A DNA stretch of 41,200 nt. It comes from Burkholderiales bacterium. Its GTDB lineage: Bacteria > Pseudomonadota > Gammaproteobacteria > Burkholderiales > Burkholderiaceae_C. The notes beneath the pieces were generated by a model. It was not told where the DNA came from, made no database searches, and worked only from the letters and a program-made list of their open reading frames with translations. The position numbers and the translations under genes are program-made. The DNA lies in the NCBI GenBank assembly GCA_947372465.1, contig CANBTT010000026.1, positions 1-41,200 of the forward strand, given 5' to 3'. Below, in pieces: positions 6,552-15,280 of this stretch (position 1 is its first letter; each line of letters begins with the position of its first letter).

Positions 6552-8654
6552 ATGACCACCTTAACACTGTCAACCATTCGACAGAATTTGATCAAATTTG
6601 ACTATTCCGGTCTGGGCATACCTGCGCTGGTGTTGATGATCATGGGCATGTTGGTTTTGCCTTTGCCGCCCCTGTTGTTGGACTTTTTGTTCACCTTCAA
6701 CATTGTGGCAAGTTTGGTGATCATCATGATCGCCATTGGCACGCGTTCCCCATTGGACTTTTCATCCTTCCCCTCGGTGCTGCTCTTTGCAACCATGCTC
6801 AGATTGGCATTGAACGTGGCGTCCACCCGGGTGATTTTGGTTCACGGTCACGAGGGCCATGACTCTGCGGGCAAGGTGATTTCTGCCTTCGGCGAGTTCG
6901 TGATCAGTGGCAACTACGTGGTTGGATTCATCATTTTCTCGATTTTGATGATCATCAACTTCATTGTGGTGACCAAGGGTGCTGGACGGGTGTCTGAAGT
7001 GAACGCGCGTTTCACCTTGGACGCCATGCCTGGTAAACAAATGTCCATCGATGCGGATTTGAATGCGGGTGTGATTGACCAAGAAACGGCCAAGAGACGA
7101 CGCGAAGAGTTGTCCCAAGAGTCGGACTTCTTTGGCTCGATGGATGGTGCCTCTAAATTTGTGAGTGGAGACGCGATTGCGGGTCTCTTGATTTTGCTCA
7201 TCAACGTGATTGGTGGTTTGGCCATTGGTGTGGCGCAACACAATATGTCGGTGGGTGATGCGGGCAAGTTGTATGTGCTCTTGACCATTGGTGACGGCTT
7301 GGTCGCTCAAATTCCGTCTCTCTTGTTGTCGCTCTCAACCGCCATCATTGTGACGCGTGTGACCACCTCGGAGTCCATGACCGAGCAGGCCAAGAGCCAA
7401 CTCTCGAACCCGTCCGCCTTGTTCATTGCCTCTGGTATTTTGATCGTTCTCGGTTTGGTGCCTGGCATGCCCCACATGATCTTTGTTGCTTTGGCCTCTG
7501 CCACGGCAGGTCTTGGTTTGATGGTGATTCGTCAAGAGGTGCAGGTTGAAGCCGATGTGCAAGCCGCGCAAGACGCACCCAAGGTGCAGGCGCCCAAAGA
7601 GCTTGACTGGGACGATATCGATCAAGTGGACTTGATTGGACTGGACATTGGTTATGGTCTCATTCCTTTGGTCAACCCAGAGATGGGTGGAGAACTCATG
7701 ACACGTGTCAAAGGGGTTAGGAAGAAATTGTCAGCCGAGCTTGGTTTCCTCGTGCAACCTGTCAGAATTCGAGACGATTTGAACATCGATCCAGATTCTT
7801 ACCGCATCGTGCTTAAAGGGGTCGTGCGTGGCAAAGGTGAGATCAAAGTGGGCCGTGAACTGGCGATCAATCCAGGCCAAGTCTTTGGTGAACTCAAAGG
7901 CATTGAAACGCTGGAGCCCGCTTTTGGATTGAAAGCCATTTGGATTGAACCCTCAGACCGAGACCAGGCCCGTGCATTGGGCTACACCGTGGTGGATGCA
8001 AGCACAGCGATTTCTACTCACTTGAACAAAGTGCTCAGAGAAAATGCGTCCGACTTGATCAGCCACGACGAAACACAACAACTGTTGGATAAATTGGCCA
8101 CTCGTTCCCCCAAATTGGTGGAGGACTTGGTGCCGTCCAAGATGTCGGTTGGCGTCTTGACCCGCGTTTTACAGTGCTTGTTGATCGAATCGGTGTCGAT
8201 CAGAGACATGAGAAGCATTGCTGAGACCCTCTCCGAAGTGGCCGGCAAAAGCAATGACCCCGATCAATTGGCAGCGATGGTCAGACCCAAATTGGGCCGC
8301 ATGATCATGCAAAGCTTGGTGGATGAAAAAAATACGCTCTCGGTCATGACCTTGGAGCCAAGTTTTGAACAACTTTTGCACAATGTGCTTGGACAAACCC
8401 AGCCCGGTCAACCCGTGGTGATGGAGCCAGGACTGTCAGAAAATTTATTTGCAGCCTTGAGAGACGGCGCCAGAACGATGGAAGACGATGGAAATCCTGC
8501 CGTGTTGGTGGTCTCTCCATTGATCAGAACCTGGCTCTCAAAGGCCGTTAGACACCGTGTCAATGATTTGACCGTCCTCTCCTACAGTGAAATTCCAGAT
8601 GACCAATCGGTCAAAGTGGTTCACACGGTGGATGCAAAAATCAAAGACCAGTAA
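6552..8654 (+). CDS. flhA: FlhA, flagellar type III export gate protein
   Basis: Inner-membrane export-gate component that forms the nonameric ring binding chaperone-substrate complexes and uses the proton gradient. The 700-residue length is standard. The N-terminal half (to about residue 330) has the expected series of membrane segments, including the FHIPEP-family signature region around RLALNVASTRVILVHGH, and the conserved FTLDAMPGKQMSIDADLNAG loop. The C-terminal cytosolic part (about 350-700) includes GYGLIPLV, GVLTRVLQCLLIE and VRHRVNDLTVLSYSEIP. It is the first gene of a plus-strand operon behind a sigma-54 promoter. flhB, often the preceding gene, is absent here. Confidence 0.98.
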   Translation: MTTLTLSTIRQNLIKFDYSGLGIPALVLMIMGMLVLPLPPLLLDFLFTFNIVASLVIIMIAIGTRSPLDFSSFPSVLLFATMLRLALNVASTRVILVHGHEGHDSAGKVISAFGEFVISGNYVVGFIIFSILMIINFIVVTKGAGRVSEVNARFTLDAMPGKQMSIDADLNAGVIDQETAKRRREELSQESDFFGSMDGASKFVSGDAIAGLLILLINVIGGLAIGVAQHNMSVGDAGKLYVLLTIGDGLVAQIPSLLLSLSTAIIVTRVTTSESMTEQAKSQLSNPSALFIASGILIVLGLVPGMPHMIFVALASATAGLGLMVIRQEVQVEADVQAAQDAPKVQAPKELDWDDIDQVDLIGLDIGYGLIPLVNPEMGGELMTRVKGVRKKLSAELGFLVQPVRIRDDLNIDPDSYRIVLKGVVRGKGEIKVGRELAINPGQVFGELKGIETLEPAFGLKAIWIEPSDRDQARALGYTVVDASTAISTHLNKVLRENASDLISHDETQQLLDKLATRSPKLVEDLVPSKMSVGVLTRVLQCLLIESVSIRDMRSIAETLSEVAGKSNDPDQLAAMVRPKLGRMIMQSLVDEKNTLSVMTLEPSFEQLLHNVLGQTQPGQPVVMEPGLSENLFAALRDGARTMEDDGNPAVLVVSPLIRTWLSKAVRHRVNDLTVLSYSEIPDDQSVKVVHTVDAKIKDQ

Positions 8655-8710
8655 GCAAAAGATTTCAAGCGTAATCAGACATTCAATCGACATTTAAAAC
8701 GAGATCAGCC

Positions 8711-10288
8711 ATGGAACTCAAAAGAATATTAGCCAAAGATGCACGTCAAGCCAACGAGAAGGCCATAGCGCTCTATGGCCAAGACGTGTTGGTGATATCA
8801 AGCTGCCAAGTTCGGGGGCAGACGGAGTTGATCGTCGCGGTTGATGTGGCTCCTCTTGAGTTGGAGGACGCCGTGCACGATGCATCTGGGACGAGCCATT
8901 TGCCCCTCGTTCAGTTGGGGGCTGCGTTGCCAATGGACAGCGAAAAAAACAGGCCCTTGCAAACCAGTGGCAAGGACTTCAAGGACAACTCGAAAAGATT
9001 TGAAGACATTTTGAGCGAAGAGTTGAATCACAACACCAACTTAAAAACAGACGTCGCCAAAACCAGCAACATCTCACCCGTCAAATCGCAGAAAAAGAAC
9101 AAGTCCATCGGCAAGGACGCAAAAACACTGGACGATGTTCAAGCCTTTGAAGAAAAGATGCTTGGTCACCGGGGTAAAAAAGCACAAGCCGCTTTGGATC
9201 ACACGACAGCGCTTCGAGCCGAAGAAGAAGAGGCGCAACCGCTTGCTTTTGTGGAGCGCAGCAGCACAGTCGATGAGCACGAACTCATGCGCGGGCGCGA
9301 CATTGTAGAGTTGGTGCGAGGAGAGCTCGCGCAGCTCAGGAAAGAATTCCGAATGACCCAGCAAATGAATTTGTGGCAAATGGGCACACAAATTCATCCC
9401 GCTTTGGCGCCCTTGAGGCAGTCGCTTCAAGAGGCCCCCATTCCAGCGGCCTTGAAGGCCTTGCTGGTCGACAGCATTCACCAAAAGGAAACGCCAGAGA
9501 GCGCTTTGCAAGAAATCAGGACACAGTTGCTCCACTCCATTGGCGACACACAGCGCGCTTTGCCAGACAGTGGGATCCATGTCTACTCTGGCTTCTCGGG
9601 TTCGGGAAAATCCATGACCGTTGCCCGTTTGGCACAACACGCCAGTTCCATGCACGGTGCCGAGCAAGTGGCCGTGATCAGTTATCAAGACATCAAGCCA
9701 GGCGCTTGGAACCAGACGCAACTCTTGTGCGCTCAGTCTGGCGCCGATTGCTTCAGAGCCACCAACGCCGCTGCCTTGCAACTCTTGTTGGAAGAATTGC
9801 AATCCAGACGCCTGATCTTGATTGACACCTCAGGTGTTCAAATTGGTGAACGCTTGCAAGAAATTCAAGCCGTTTCACAACAGCTTCAAATGCAAATGAG
9901 CATGCACGCTGTCTTGCCAGCCGATGCCTCACAAGCCACGATTGCCAAATTGAGCCAAATGGCCAACATGTCTTGGACCAGTTTGGTGGTGAGCAAGTTG
10001 GATGAGTCCACTCAGCCTTGGGCGCTTCTTCAGTTTTTGATCGAGCAACCCTTGGGGGTCAGCATGGCCAGTCGAGGCGAGCGCATGGTGGACTGGAGTG
10101 CAAAAGTGGATCCCAGCGAATGCGTGGATTTGGCTCTCGCACAGTTGAGTTTGAGCGCCGTTGCAGAAGGCACCTCACAACTTCACTCCGCCGTTGCCAG
10201 AGCGACACAAAAGATTGCACAATTGGCCACAGAAGGCTCAATTCATGGCGCCATGAGCGCCAGACAACCAGCAGGTATCAATTCATGA
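8711..10288 (+). CDS. flhF: FlhF, SRP-type GTPase controlling flagellar placement
   Basis: FlhF marks the cell pole and recruits early flagellar parts; it is a paralogue of Ffh and FtsY. The 525-residue product has the N-terminal B region starting MELKRILAKDARQANEKAIA, a long charged linker, and a C-terminal NG domain with the P-loop GFSGSGKS (294-301), LILIDTSG (about 367-374) and the guanine-specificity motif SKLDES (about 426-431). The P-loop reads GFSGSGKS where many FlhF proteins have GPTGVGKT. The gene overlaps flhG by four bases (ATGA), so the two are likely translationally coupled. The FlhF/FlhG pair is typical of bacteria with polar or number-restricted flagella. Confidence 0.96.
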   Translation: MELKRILAKDARQANEKAIALYGQDVLVISSCQVRGQTELIVAVDVAPLELEDAVHDASGTSHLPLVQLGAALPMDSEKNRPLQTSGKDFKDNSKRFEDILSEELNHNTNLKTDVAKTSNISPVKSQKKNKSIGKDAKTLDDVQAFEEKMLGHRGKKAQAALDHTTALRAEEEEAQPLAFVERSSTVDEHELMRGRDIVELVRGELAQLRKEFRMTQQMNLWQMGTQIHPALAPLRQSLQEAPIPAALKALLVDSIHQKETPESALQEIRTQLLHSIGDTQRALPDSGIHVYSGFSGSGKSMTVARLAQHASSMHGAEQVAVISYQDIKPGAWNQTQLLCAQSGADCFRATNAAALQLLLEELQSRRLILIDTSGVQIGERLQEIQAVSQQLQMQMSMHAVLPADASQATIAKLSQMANMSWTSLVVSKLDESTQPWALLQFLIEQPLGVSMASRGERMVDWSAKVDPSECVDLALAQLSLSAVAEGTSQLHSAVARATQKIAQLATEGSIHGAMSARQPAGINS

Positions 10289-11109
10289 GCAAGAAACAAA
10301 CACAAATCATTGGCATTGCCAGTGGAAAAGGCGGGGTTGGTAAAACCACATGCTCCATCAACTTGGCCGCGGCCTTGGTCATGCAAGGCCACCAAGTGAT
10401 GCTGTTTGATGCCGATTTGGGTCTGGCCAATGCGCAAATTGCGCTGGGTGCGCGTTCTACCTACAATTTAAGTCATGTGTTGTCGGGGGAAAAAACCTTG
10501 GCCGACATCGTGATGACCACAAAGCAAGGCATCAAATTGATTCCCGGCGCCTCAGGTGTGCAGGAGTTGGCCGGCTTGAATCAAATTCAAGCCGCCAGCA
10601 TCGTGCAGTCCTTTAGCAGTTTGTCCGATGACATCGATTATTTGATCGTCGACGTCGCTGCAGGCATCTCGCCCTCGGTGTTGGCCTTCCTTGGGGCCTG
10701 TCAAAGACGGTTCATTGTGGTCAAGGACGATCCCTCCTCTATAGCAGATGCATACGGCACGATCAAAGTGCTCTCAAAAGAGATGAATTTGGATGAGATC
10801 TATTTGTTGCCCAACATGGTTCATTCACAAGCCGAAGGCTGGAAGTTGTACCAAAGGCTCAACGATGTGTGTGTGAAGTTTTTGGGCTTGAACTTGCATT
10901 ACTTGACCGCCATTGAAAACGATGAATTTGTCTTGCGTGCGCTTCGCAAGTACCAGTCGGTGCTTGATTTTGCACCCGGTGCGGCGGCAACGAGAGACTT
11001 TAGGCGCTTGGCACAAATTTGCCAAGAATTGAGACCCATTGATCACGCGTCTGGCGGATTGCAGTTTTTTATGGAGAGATTGGTCAACCCCAGTCATCAA
11101 ACACTATGA
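10285..11109 (+). CDS. flhG: FlhG (FleN), MinD-like ATPase limiting flagellar number
   Basis: Antagonist of FlhF and, in Pseudomonas, of the flagellar sigma-54 activator. The 274-residue protein begins MSKKQTQIIGIASGKGGVGK, with the deviant Walker A motif GKGGVGKTT at residues 14-22, DADLGLAN around 47-54 and YLIVDVAAGIS as the switch II region. The start is the ATG that overlaps the flhF stop; the longer open frame upstream only shadows flhF. The DQAxxLR activation motif found before the P-loop in some FlhG proteins (for example Bacillus and Shewanella) is not present here. It overlaps fliA by ATGA. Confidence 0.95.
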   Translation: MSKKQTQIIGIASGKGGVGKTTCSINLAAALVMQGHQVMLFDADLGLANAQIALGARSTYNLSHVLSGEKTLADIVMTTKQGIKLIPGASGVQELAGLNQIQAASIVQSFSSLSDDIDYLIVDVAAGISPSVLAFLGACQRRFIVVKDDPSSIADAYGTIKVLSKEMNLDEIYLLPNMVHSQAEGWKLYQRLNDVCVKFLGLNLHYLTAIENDEFVLRALRKYQSVLDFAPGAAATRDFRRLAQICQELRPIDHASGGLQFFMERLVNPSHQTL

Positions 11110-11852
11110 GAGCACTATCCCCTGTCAAACAGTATCAGCAGCAAGTTGCACCGGGCGAGGAACTTGTGATGGCCCATTTGGGTCTGGTCAAGAGAGTGGC
11201 CATTCATTTGCGAGCGCGCGTACCTGCCTTCATGGAACTTGATGAACTCATACAAGTGGGCATGATTGGCCTATTGGAGGCGGCCAGGTCCTTTGATTTG
11301 AACAAAGGCGTTGAGTTTGAAAACTATGCCCACAGCCGTGTGCGAGGAGCCATGCTCGATGAGGTCAGGCGCTTGTCGTTTTTACCTCGATCAGCGGTGG
11401 CCTTTAACAAGTCACACAATGAAACAGTGCACACCCTGGCCTCCGAATTGGGACGCGCTCCGACGCAAGTTGAAATCGCTGAGTTCATGGGCAAGGACAT
11501 TGAGGAGTTCCACAAGGACCGAGGCAAGGCCTGGCAATTTGAGACCTACTCCATGGAGGTGGTCACTGAAGAGGTGATGAACATCGCCGACACCCGGGAC
11601 CAGCAGCCCGAGGCCATCGTTGAGCATGCTCAGTTGATGGACGCGGTGACGTCCGCCATTGAAGATCTTCCCGAGCGCGAGCAGTTGGTCATGCAGCTTT
11701 ACTATGTTGAAGAGCTCAATTTGAAAGAGATTGGAGAGGTCCTCGGTGTGAGCGAGTCCAGGGTCAGCCAAATCTTGTCCGTTGTGGTCAAAAAGCTGAG
11801 GGTCAATTTAAAAGGTGCAATTGAGCCCGTGGCCCTTGAAGAGCGAGGCTAG
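11106..11852 (+). CDS. fliA: FliA, sigma-28 factor for late flagellar genes
   Basis: Alternative sigma factor that directs RNA polymerase to late flagellar promoters once FlgM has been exported. The 248-residue protein shows region 2 (HLGLVKRVAIHLRARVP, then MELDELIQVGMIGLLEAA and FENYAHSRVRGAMLDEVR), region 3 (HNETVHTLASELGRAPTQ) and region 4 with the helix-turn-helix (LKEIGEVLGVSESRVSQI). It is coupled to flhG by a four-base overlap. The late promoters in this window share a -10 core of GTCGAT or GACGAT rather than the enteric GCCGATAA. The anti-sigma factor gene flgM is at 21550. Confidence 0.97.
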   Translation: MRALSPVKQYQQQVAPGEELVMAHLGLVKRVAIHLRARVPAFMELDELIQVGMIGLLEAARSFDLNKGVEFENYAHSRVRGAMLDEVRRLSFLPRSAVAFNKSHNETVHTLASELGRAPTQVEIAEFMGKDIEEFHKDRGKAWQFETYSMEVVTEEVMNIADTRDQQPEAIVEHAQLMDAVTSAIEDLPEREQLVMQLYYVEELNLKEIGEVLGVSESRVSQILSVVVKKLRVNLKGAIEPVALEERG

Positions 11853-11854
11853 TC

Positions 11855-12706
11855 ATGAGCAATTTTTATCAAATGTTTCTGGCCTGGGGCATTTTGCTGT
11901 TGGTGGTGCTGTCTTTTTACTTGATTGACAAAGTCAACACCATGTACCGCTTCTCTGTGCCAGCGGAAATTCCAAAAACCTATTCCGATGGCCTCTTTGG
12001 CGAGTTGGTGGGCAAGAATTTGTGGGATGCAATGAGTGGCTTGCCCGTTCAAGGCATTGACCCCCAGTTGGTTGAGAACCTCAAACCCCATTACGAACCC
12101 ATTTTGCGTCAACACATCGAGCAAACCTTCATGGAAGGCTTCAGGGACGGACAAGCCCAGCGTGCTGGCGTGCCCCCCAACAATCGACAAATTCCAACCC
12201 CTAGGGGCTCGGTGGAGTCTTGGTTGCCATTGCACCATTTGGCCACGATCTATCAAGCCGGGGCAGAGTTTGCCATGGGCCAGCCTGAAGAACAGTTGCG
12301 TTTGCAGCAAAATTTGGATCAAGTCACGGCCATGCTTTATGCGAGAACCAATTTTGAACTCAAAGACCCTTATTCGGAAACGCTTTTAAAGCTGCCCATC
12401 AAAGAGGGCTTGATGCCCGACCCAGAATTGGAGTCCCAAACCGTTCCCGATCTTTTGAGCTTTGAGGGCAGCCAAGACCAGGAAGTTGTGCCCATGAGCG
12501 AGGGCGCGATCAATGGCCAAAGCGAAAAAATGCAAGAGCTCTCCAACTCATTGGCTGGATTTGATGCCTTGGGAGAGCCCATGCAGGCGCCTGAACTTGC
12601 AAGCCCCTTGGTCGAGGAGCCCCAGACCCCCGTGTTGGCTCAAGAGGCCACAGGGCACGCGCTGGAGCCTCGCGCTACAAGTGTTGCACAAGCGCAAATG
12701 GTTTAA
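11855..12706 (+). CDS. Unrecognised one-TM protein in the fliA operon
   Basis: I do not recognise this 283-residue protein. It has an N-terminal membrane segment (about residues 8-24, LAWGILLLVVLSFYLID) with little before it. A soluble region (about 30-165) follows with possible helical motifs (YSDGLFGELVGKNLWDAM and HIEQTFMEGFRDGQ), then an acidic, Pro/Glu/Gln-rich tail likely to be disordered. The ATG follows the fliA stop after two bases, so it is probably co-transcribed and coupled with the flagellar genes. Position and membrane anchor suggest an accessory role at the base of the flagellum or in polar localisation, but this is only context. The DUF2802-type gene often seen near this point in gammaproteobacteria is much shorter and does not resemble it. 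Confidence 0.8.
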   Translation: MSNFYQMFLAWGILLLVVLSFYLIDKVNTMYRFSVPAEIPKTYSDGLFGELVGKNLWDAMSGLPVQGIDPQLVENLKPHYEPILRQHIEQTFMEGFRDGQAQRAGVPPNNRQIPTPRGSVESWLPLHHLATIYQAGAEFAMGQPEEQLRLQQNLDQVTAMLYARTNFELKDPYSETLLKLPIKEGLMPDPELESQTVPDLLSFEGSQDQEVVPMSEGAINGQSEKMQELSNSLAGFDALGEPMQAPELASPLVEEPQTPVLAQEATGHALEPRATSVAQAQMV

Positions 12707-12765
12707 GCATTGGGGTGAGATTTGATGCTTTGTTTGACGAATGGGTTTATTTTGAAGCGGATTAC

Positions 12766-12792
12766 TCAAGTTACGGCTGATAAGGACGATTC
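12766..12792 (+). promoter_or_regulatory. Sigma-28 promoter of fliS
   Basis: TCAAGTTA (12766-12773), an 11-base spacer, then GACGATTC (12785-12792). It fits the motif shared with fliC and fliD. The predicted start, near 12800, is about 30 bases before the fliS ATG. Confidence 0.65.
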
Positions 12793-12828
12793 CAAGAGTG
12801 TCAGATCAATACTCAGGAATTAAACACC

Positions 12829-13251
12829 ATGCGAGCAAATTTAAAAGGCATCGAGAGTTACGGAGACGTCAAGCACTCCACAGGCGTAGCAACGGCAAAC
12901 AACGTTGAGTTGATCCAGATGCTGTTTGATGGATTGATAGAGAGTTTGAGTACGGCCAAGGGCCATATTCAAAGAGGTTCGATTTCAGAGAAGTCCAAAA
13001 GCATTGCTCGCGCAAGCCGCATTGTGTTGGGTCTTCAAGGTGCTTTGGATTTCGAAAAGGGGGGCGACTTGGCCTCCAATTTGAATGAGTTGTATTCGTA
13101 TGTGACGCGTCGCCTGATTCATGTGAATTTGCACAATGATTTAAAGGCTTTGGAAGAGATTTTTGGTTTGATGAGTGAAATCAGAGAAGCATGGGATACT
13201 GTGCCTTCTTTGGTGCCACCTGCCAATACAGGTGTGATGAGAATGAATTGA
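12829..13251 (+). CDS. fliS: FliS, flagellin export chaperone
   Basis: Small helical cytoplasmic chaperone that binds the C-terminus of flagellin and prevents its polymerisation before export. The 140-residue product matches the family in length and pattern: a Tyr-Gly-containing start, VELIQMLFDGLIESLSTAKG, and LNELYSYVTRRLIHVNLHND followed by EIFGLMSEIREAWD. FliS is usually encoded beside fliD; here it lies between the fliA operon and motAB, 25 kb away from fliD. It has its own sigma-28-type promoter, which fits expression timed with flagellin. No fliT gene was found in the window. Confidence 0.92.
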   Translation: MRANLKGIESYGDVKHSTGVATANNVELIQMLFDGLIESLSTAKGHIQRGSISEKSKSIARASRIVLGLQGALDFEKGGDLASNLNELYSYVTRRLIHVNLHNDLKALEEIFGLMSEIREAWDTVPSLVPPANTGVMRMN

Positions 13252-13258
13252 GCAAAGG

Positions 13259-13300
13259 CCTCAAAACCCCACTGTTTTGCACAGGGTTTGAGTTCTTCTC
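13259..13300 (+). terminator. Imperfect hairpin after fliS, possible terminator
   Basis: CTCAAAACCC and GGGTTTGAG pair with one bulged A, around an inner CTGT/ACAG stem, followed by TTCTTCTC. The U-tract is broken, so this is a weak candidate separating fliS from motA. Confidence 0.4.
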
Positions 13301-13325
13301 AAAATTTGATACAGTGGGTTGAATG
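13299..13325 (+). promoter_or_regulatory. Weak sigma-28-like promoter before motA
   Basis: TCAAAATT, an 11-base spacer, then GTTGAATG. It has correct spacing but several mismatches to the local motif. It is supported mainly because motAB is commonly a sigma-28 target. Just downstream is an 8-bp inverted repeat (AATGAAAC and GTTTCATT, 13322-13342) in the leader. Confidence 0.35.
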
Positions 13326-13363
13326 AAACAAGGTGTTTCATTTGCCTTTTTTTGGAGCACGAA

Positions 13364-14224
13364 ATGGGATTTGTCGGCATTGGATTGTTATTCTTTTTCA
13401 TCTTCGGGGTGTTTGTCCTTCACGGAGGTGATTTAGAGCCAATTATTCACGCAGCCCCTTCGGAGCTTGCGACCATTGGGGGTGCGGCGGTGTCGGCCAT
13501 GTTGATTGGCCAAAGCATGGACACCGTGAAGGGTGCTTTTGCCGGCATGGGCAAATCCCTTAAAGGCCCCAAATACAAAAAAGAAGATTTCATGGGCGTG
13601 ATTTTTGTGGTCTCCAAGATCATGAAAACGCTCAAATCCGAGGGTGCCGTGGCCCTAGAAGCGCACATTGAGAACCCCGAGTCCTCGGCCATTTTTGCTG
13701 AACACCCCCCTCTCTTGGCGGATCACGGCGTGCTCGATCTGATTTGTAACACCATGCGTTTGTTGGTGGTCTCTTCTGGAAACCTAAGCCCCTACGCGGT
13801 CGAGGACGTCATGACCGCTTCCATCAAATTGCATCACCACAATGAATTGAAGCCTGCTGCGGCCTTGGCCGGTATGGCCGGCGCGCTCCCAGCGCTTGGA
13901 ATTGTGGCCTGTGTGCTTGGTGTGGTGAAAACCATGGGCGCGATCGATCAACCCCCTCCTGTGCTGGGTGCCTTGATTGGTTCGGCGCTGGTGGGTACGT
14001 TCATGGGGGTGTTCTTGGCCTACGGCTTGGTTGAACCCATGGGCATGCGCTTGCAACAAATTGTGGACGAAGAGGGCGAGATGTACAAAGTCGTCCAACA
14101 AATTCTCATTGGCACCATGCACGGTCACCCTGTGCCCTTGGTGATCGAGGCGGCCAGGGTTTGTATCAGTCATCACAACCAGCCCACCTTTGGTGAAATC
14201 TTTGATGGCTTAAGAGGCAAGTAA
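13364..14224 (+). CDS. motA: MotA, flagellar stator channel subunit
   Basis: With MotB it forms the proton channel that drives rotation. The 286-residue protein starts MGFVGIGLLFFFIFGVFVLH and has four membrane segments: about 1-20, 33-50, 168-190 and 200-222. The conserved segment ALPALGIVACVLGVVKTMG carries the proline of the third membrane helix, and GTFMGVFLAYGLVEPMG the fourth. I chose the ATG at 13364 because GGAG lies 6 bases upstream and the family start matches; the frame is open to a TTG at 13319. The gene is followed after two bases by motB. The MotA family includes the sodium-type PomA, and the sequence alone does not settle the coupling ion. Confidence 0.95.
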   Translation: MGFVGIGLLFFFIFGVFVLHGGDLEPIIHAAPSELATIGGAAVSAMLIGQSMDTVKGAFAGMGKSLKGPKYKKEDFMGVIFVVSKIMKTLKSEGAVALEAHIENPESSAIFAEHPPLLADHGVLDLICNTMRLLVVSSGNLSPYAVEDVMTASIKLHHHNELKPAAALAGMAGALPALGIVACVLGVVKTMGAIDQPPPVLGALIGSALVGTFMGVFLAYGLVEPMGMRLQQIVDEEGEMYKVVQQILIGTMHGHPVPLVIEAARVCISHHNQPTFGEIFDGLRGK

Positions 14225-14226
14225 AC

Positions 14227-15279
14227 ATGCCTGATGATCAAGCCCCAGAAGCCGGAGCGGTCGAAGCCCCTCCAGAGCCTCCAGCCAGCGACACGCCTGC
14301 AGCGCCCGCAGAAGGTGAAGCCTTAGCGCCAGTCATTGTCATCAAAAAAATCATTGATGACGGACACGGGGGAGCTCACGGCGGTGCTTGGAAAATCGCC
14401 TTGGCCGACATGATGACCGCCATGATGGCCTTCTTCTTGTTGATGTGGTTGCTGGGTGCATCCAACTCCGATCAACGCAAAAGCATTGCCGACTATTTCA
14501 AACCCAGCTCACACAGCATGGTCCCCTTTGGCTCCTTGGCCGGCTCCAACGGTGTCCTGGGTGGGCGCTCGATCATTGATCCCGATGGTTTCCCTTTCAC
14601 GGCCAAGCAAACCGGTTTGCTGGAACGTCTCACCCCGAGATCTGAGGGGGGTCCCAATCCCGATACCGAGCCTGGGCCCGAGAACGAGAACGATCCTTCA
14701 AAACCAGGCAAGGAAGGTCAAGGCAGCGAGGGCACGGGCAAGAACGGAAAAGCCTCGGCCGATGAGTTGACCGATGAAGAGAAAAAAGAGATTGCGGCTC
14801 AGCAAGACGAGAAGAATTTCAAAAAGCTCGAGTCTGAGATCAAGCAAAAGCTCTCTGAGAACAAGAAAATTGGTGGCTTGAAAGATCAAGTCTCGATCAC
14901 GCGTGACAAACAGGGCTTGAGAATTGAGATCATCGACAAGGCGGACTTTGCGATGTTCCCGTCTGGCACGGTCAGTATGCAAGGCAAGGCCCAGGCCTTG
15001 ATGGCGGAAGTTGCCGCGTCCCTTGCCAGCATGCCCAATAAAATTGCCATTCGGGGCCACACCGACAGCGTGCCCTTTCAAAACCCGGACATCTCCAACA
15101 ACTGGGAGTTGTCGGCTCAAAGGGCGGAGGCCACTCGCAAGATGCTTGAAAAGCAAGGCATTCCTGAGGCGCGCTTTAACCGAATAGAGGGCGTGGCCGA
15201 TACGGATCCGTTCAATTTGAACGATAAAAAGGATCCGAGAAACCGACGCATGAGCATCACGGTGTTGAACAACGATTAA
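14227..15279 (+). CDS. motB: MotB, flagellar stator peptidoglycan-binding subunit
   Basis: Stator subunit that anchors the MotA channel to the cell wall. The 350-residue product has an unusually long Pro/Ala/Glu-rich N-terminus (about 50 residues). One membrane helix follows, starting WKIALADMMTAMMAFFLLMW, with the channel Asp at residue 61. A charged linker leads to a C-terminal OmpA-like peptidoglycan-binding domain (about 245-348) with IRGHTDSVPF, NNWELSAQRAEATRKML and ADTDPFNLNDKKDPRNRRM. The spacing of two bases from motA indicates coupling. It ends at a bidirectional terminator facing the activator gene on the other strand. Confidence 0.96.
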   Translation: MPDDQAPEAGAVEAPPEPPASDTPAAPAEGEALAPVIVIKKIIDDGHGGAHGGAWKIALADMMTAMMAFFLLMWLLGASNSDQRKSIADYFKPSSHSMVPFGSLAGSNGVLGGRSIIDPDGFPFTAKQTGLLERLTPRSEGGPNPDTEPGPENENDPSKPGKEGQGSEGTGKNGKASADELTDEEKKEIAAQQDEKNFKKLESEIKQKLSENKKIGGLKDQVSITRDKQGLRIEIIDKADFAMFPSGTVSMQGKAQALMAEVAASLASMPNKIAIRGHTDSVPFQNPDISNNWELSAQRAEATRKMLEKQGIPEARFNRIEGVADTDPFNLNDKKDPRNRRMSITVLNND

Positions 15280-15280
15280 A

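Noticed and set aside
9074-9802. Long minus-strand open frame opposite flhF
   Set aside because: It is antisense to the FlhF NG domain, which has intact GTPase motifs, and has no promoter or ribosome site.
10018-10284. N-terminal extension of FlhG by 89 codons
   Set aside because: It overlaps the flhF coding region in another frame. The ATGA start at 10285 gives the normal FlhG N-terminus.
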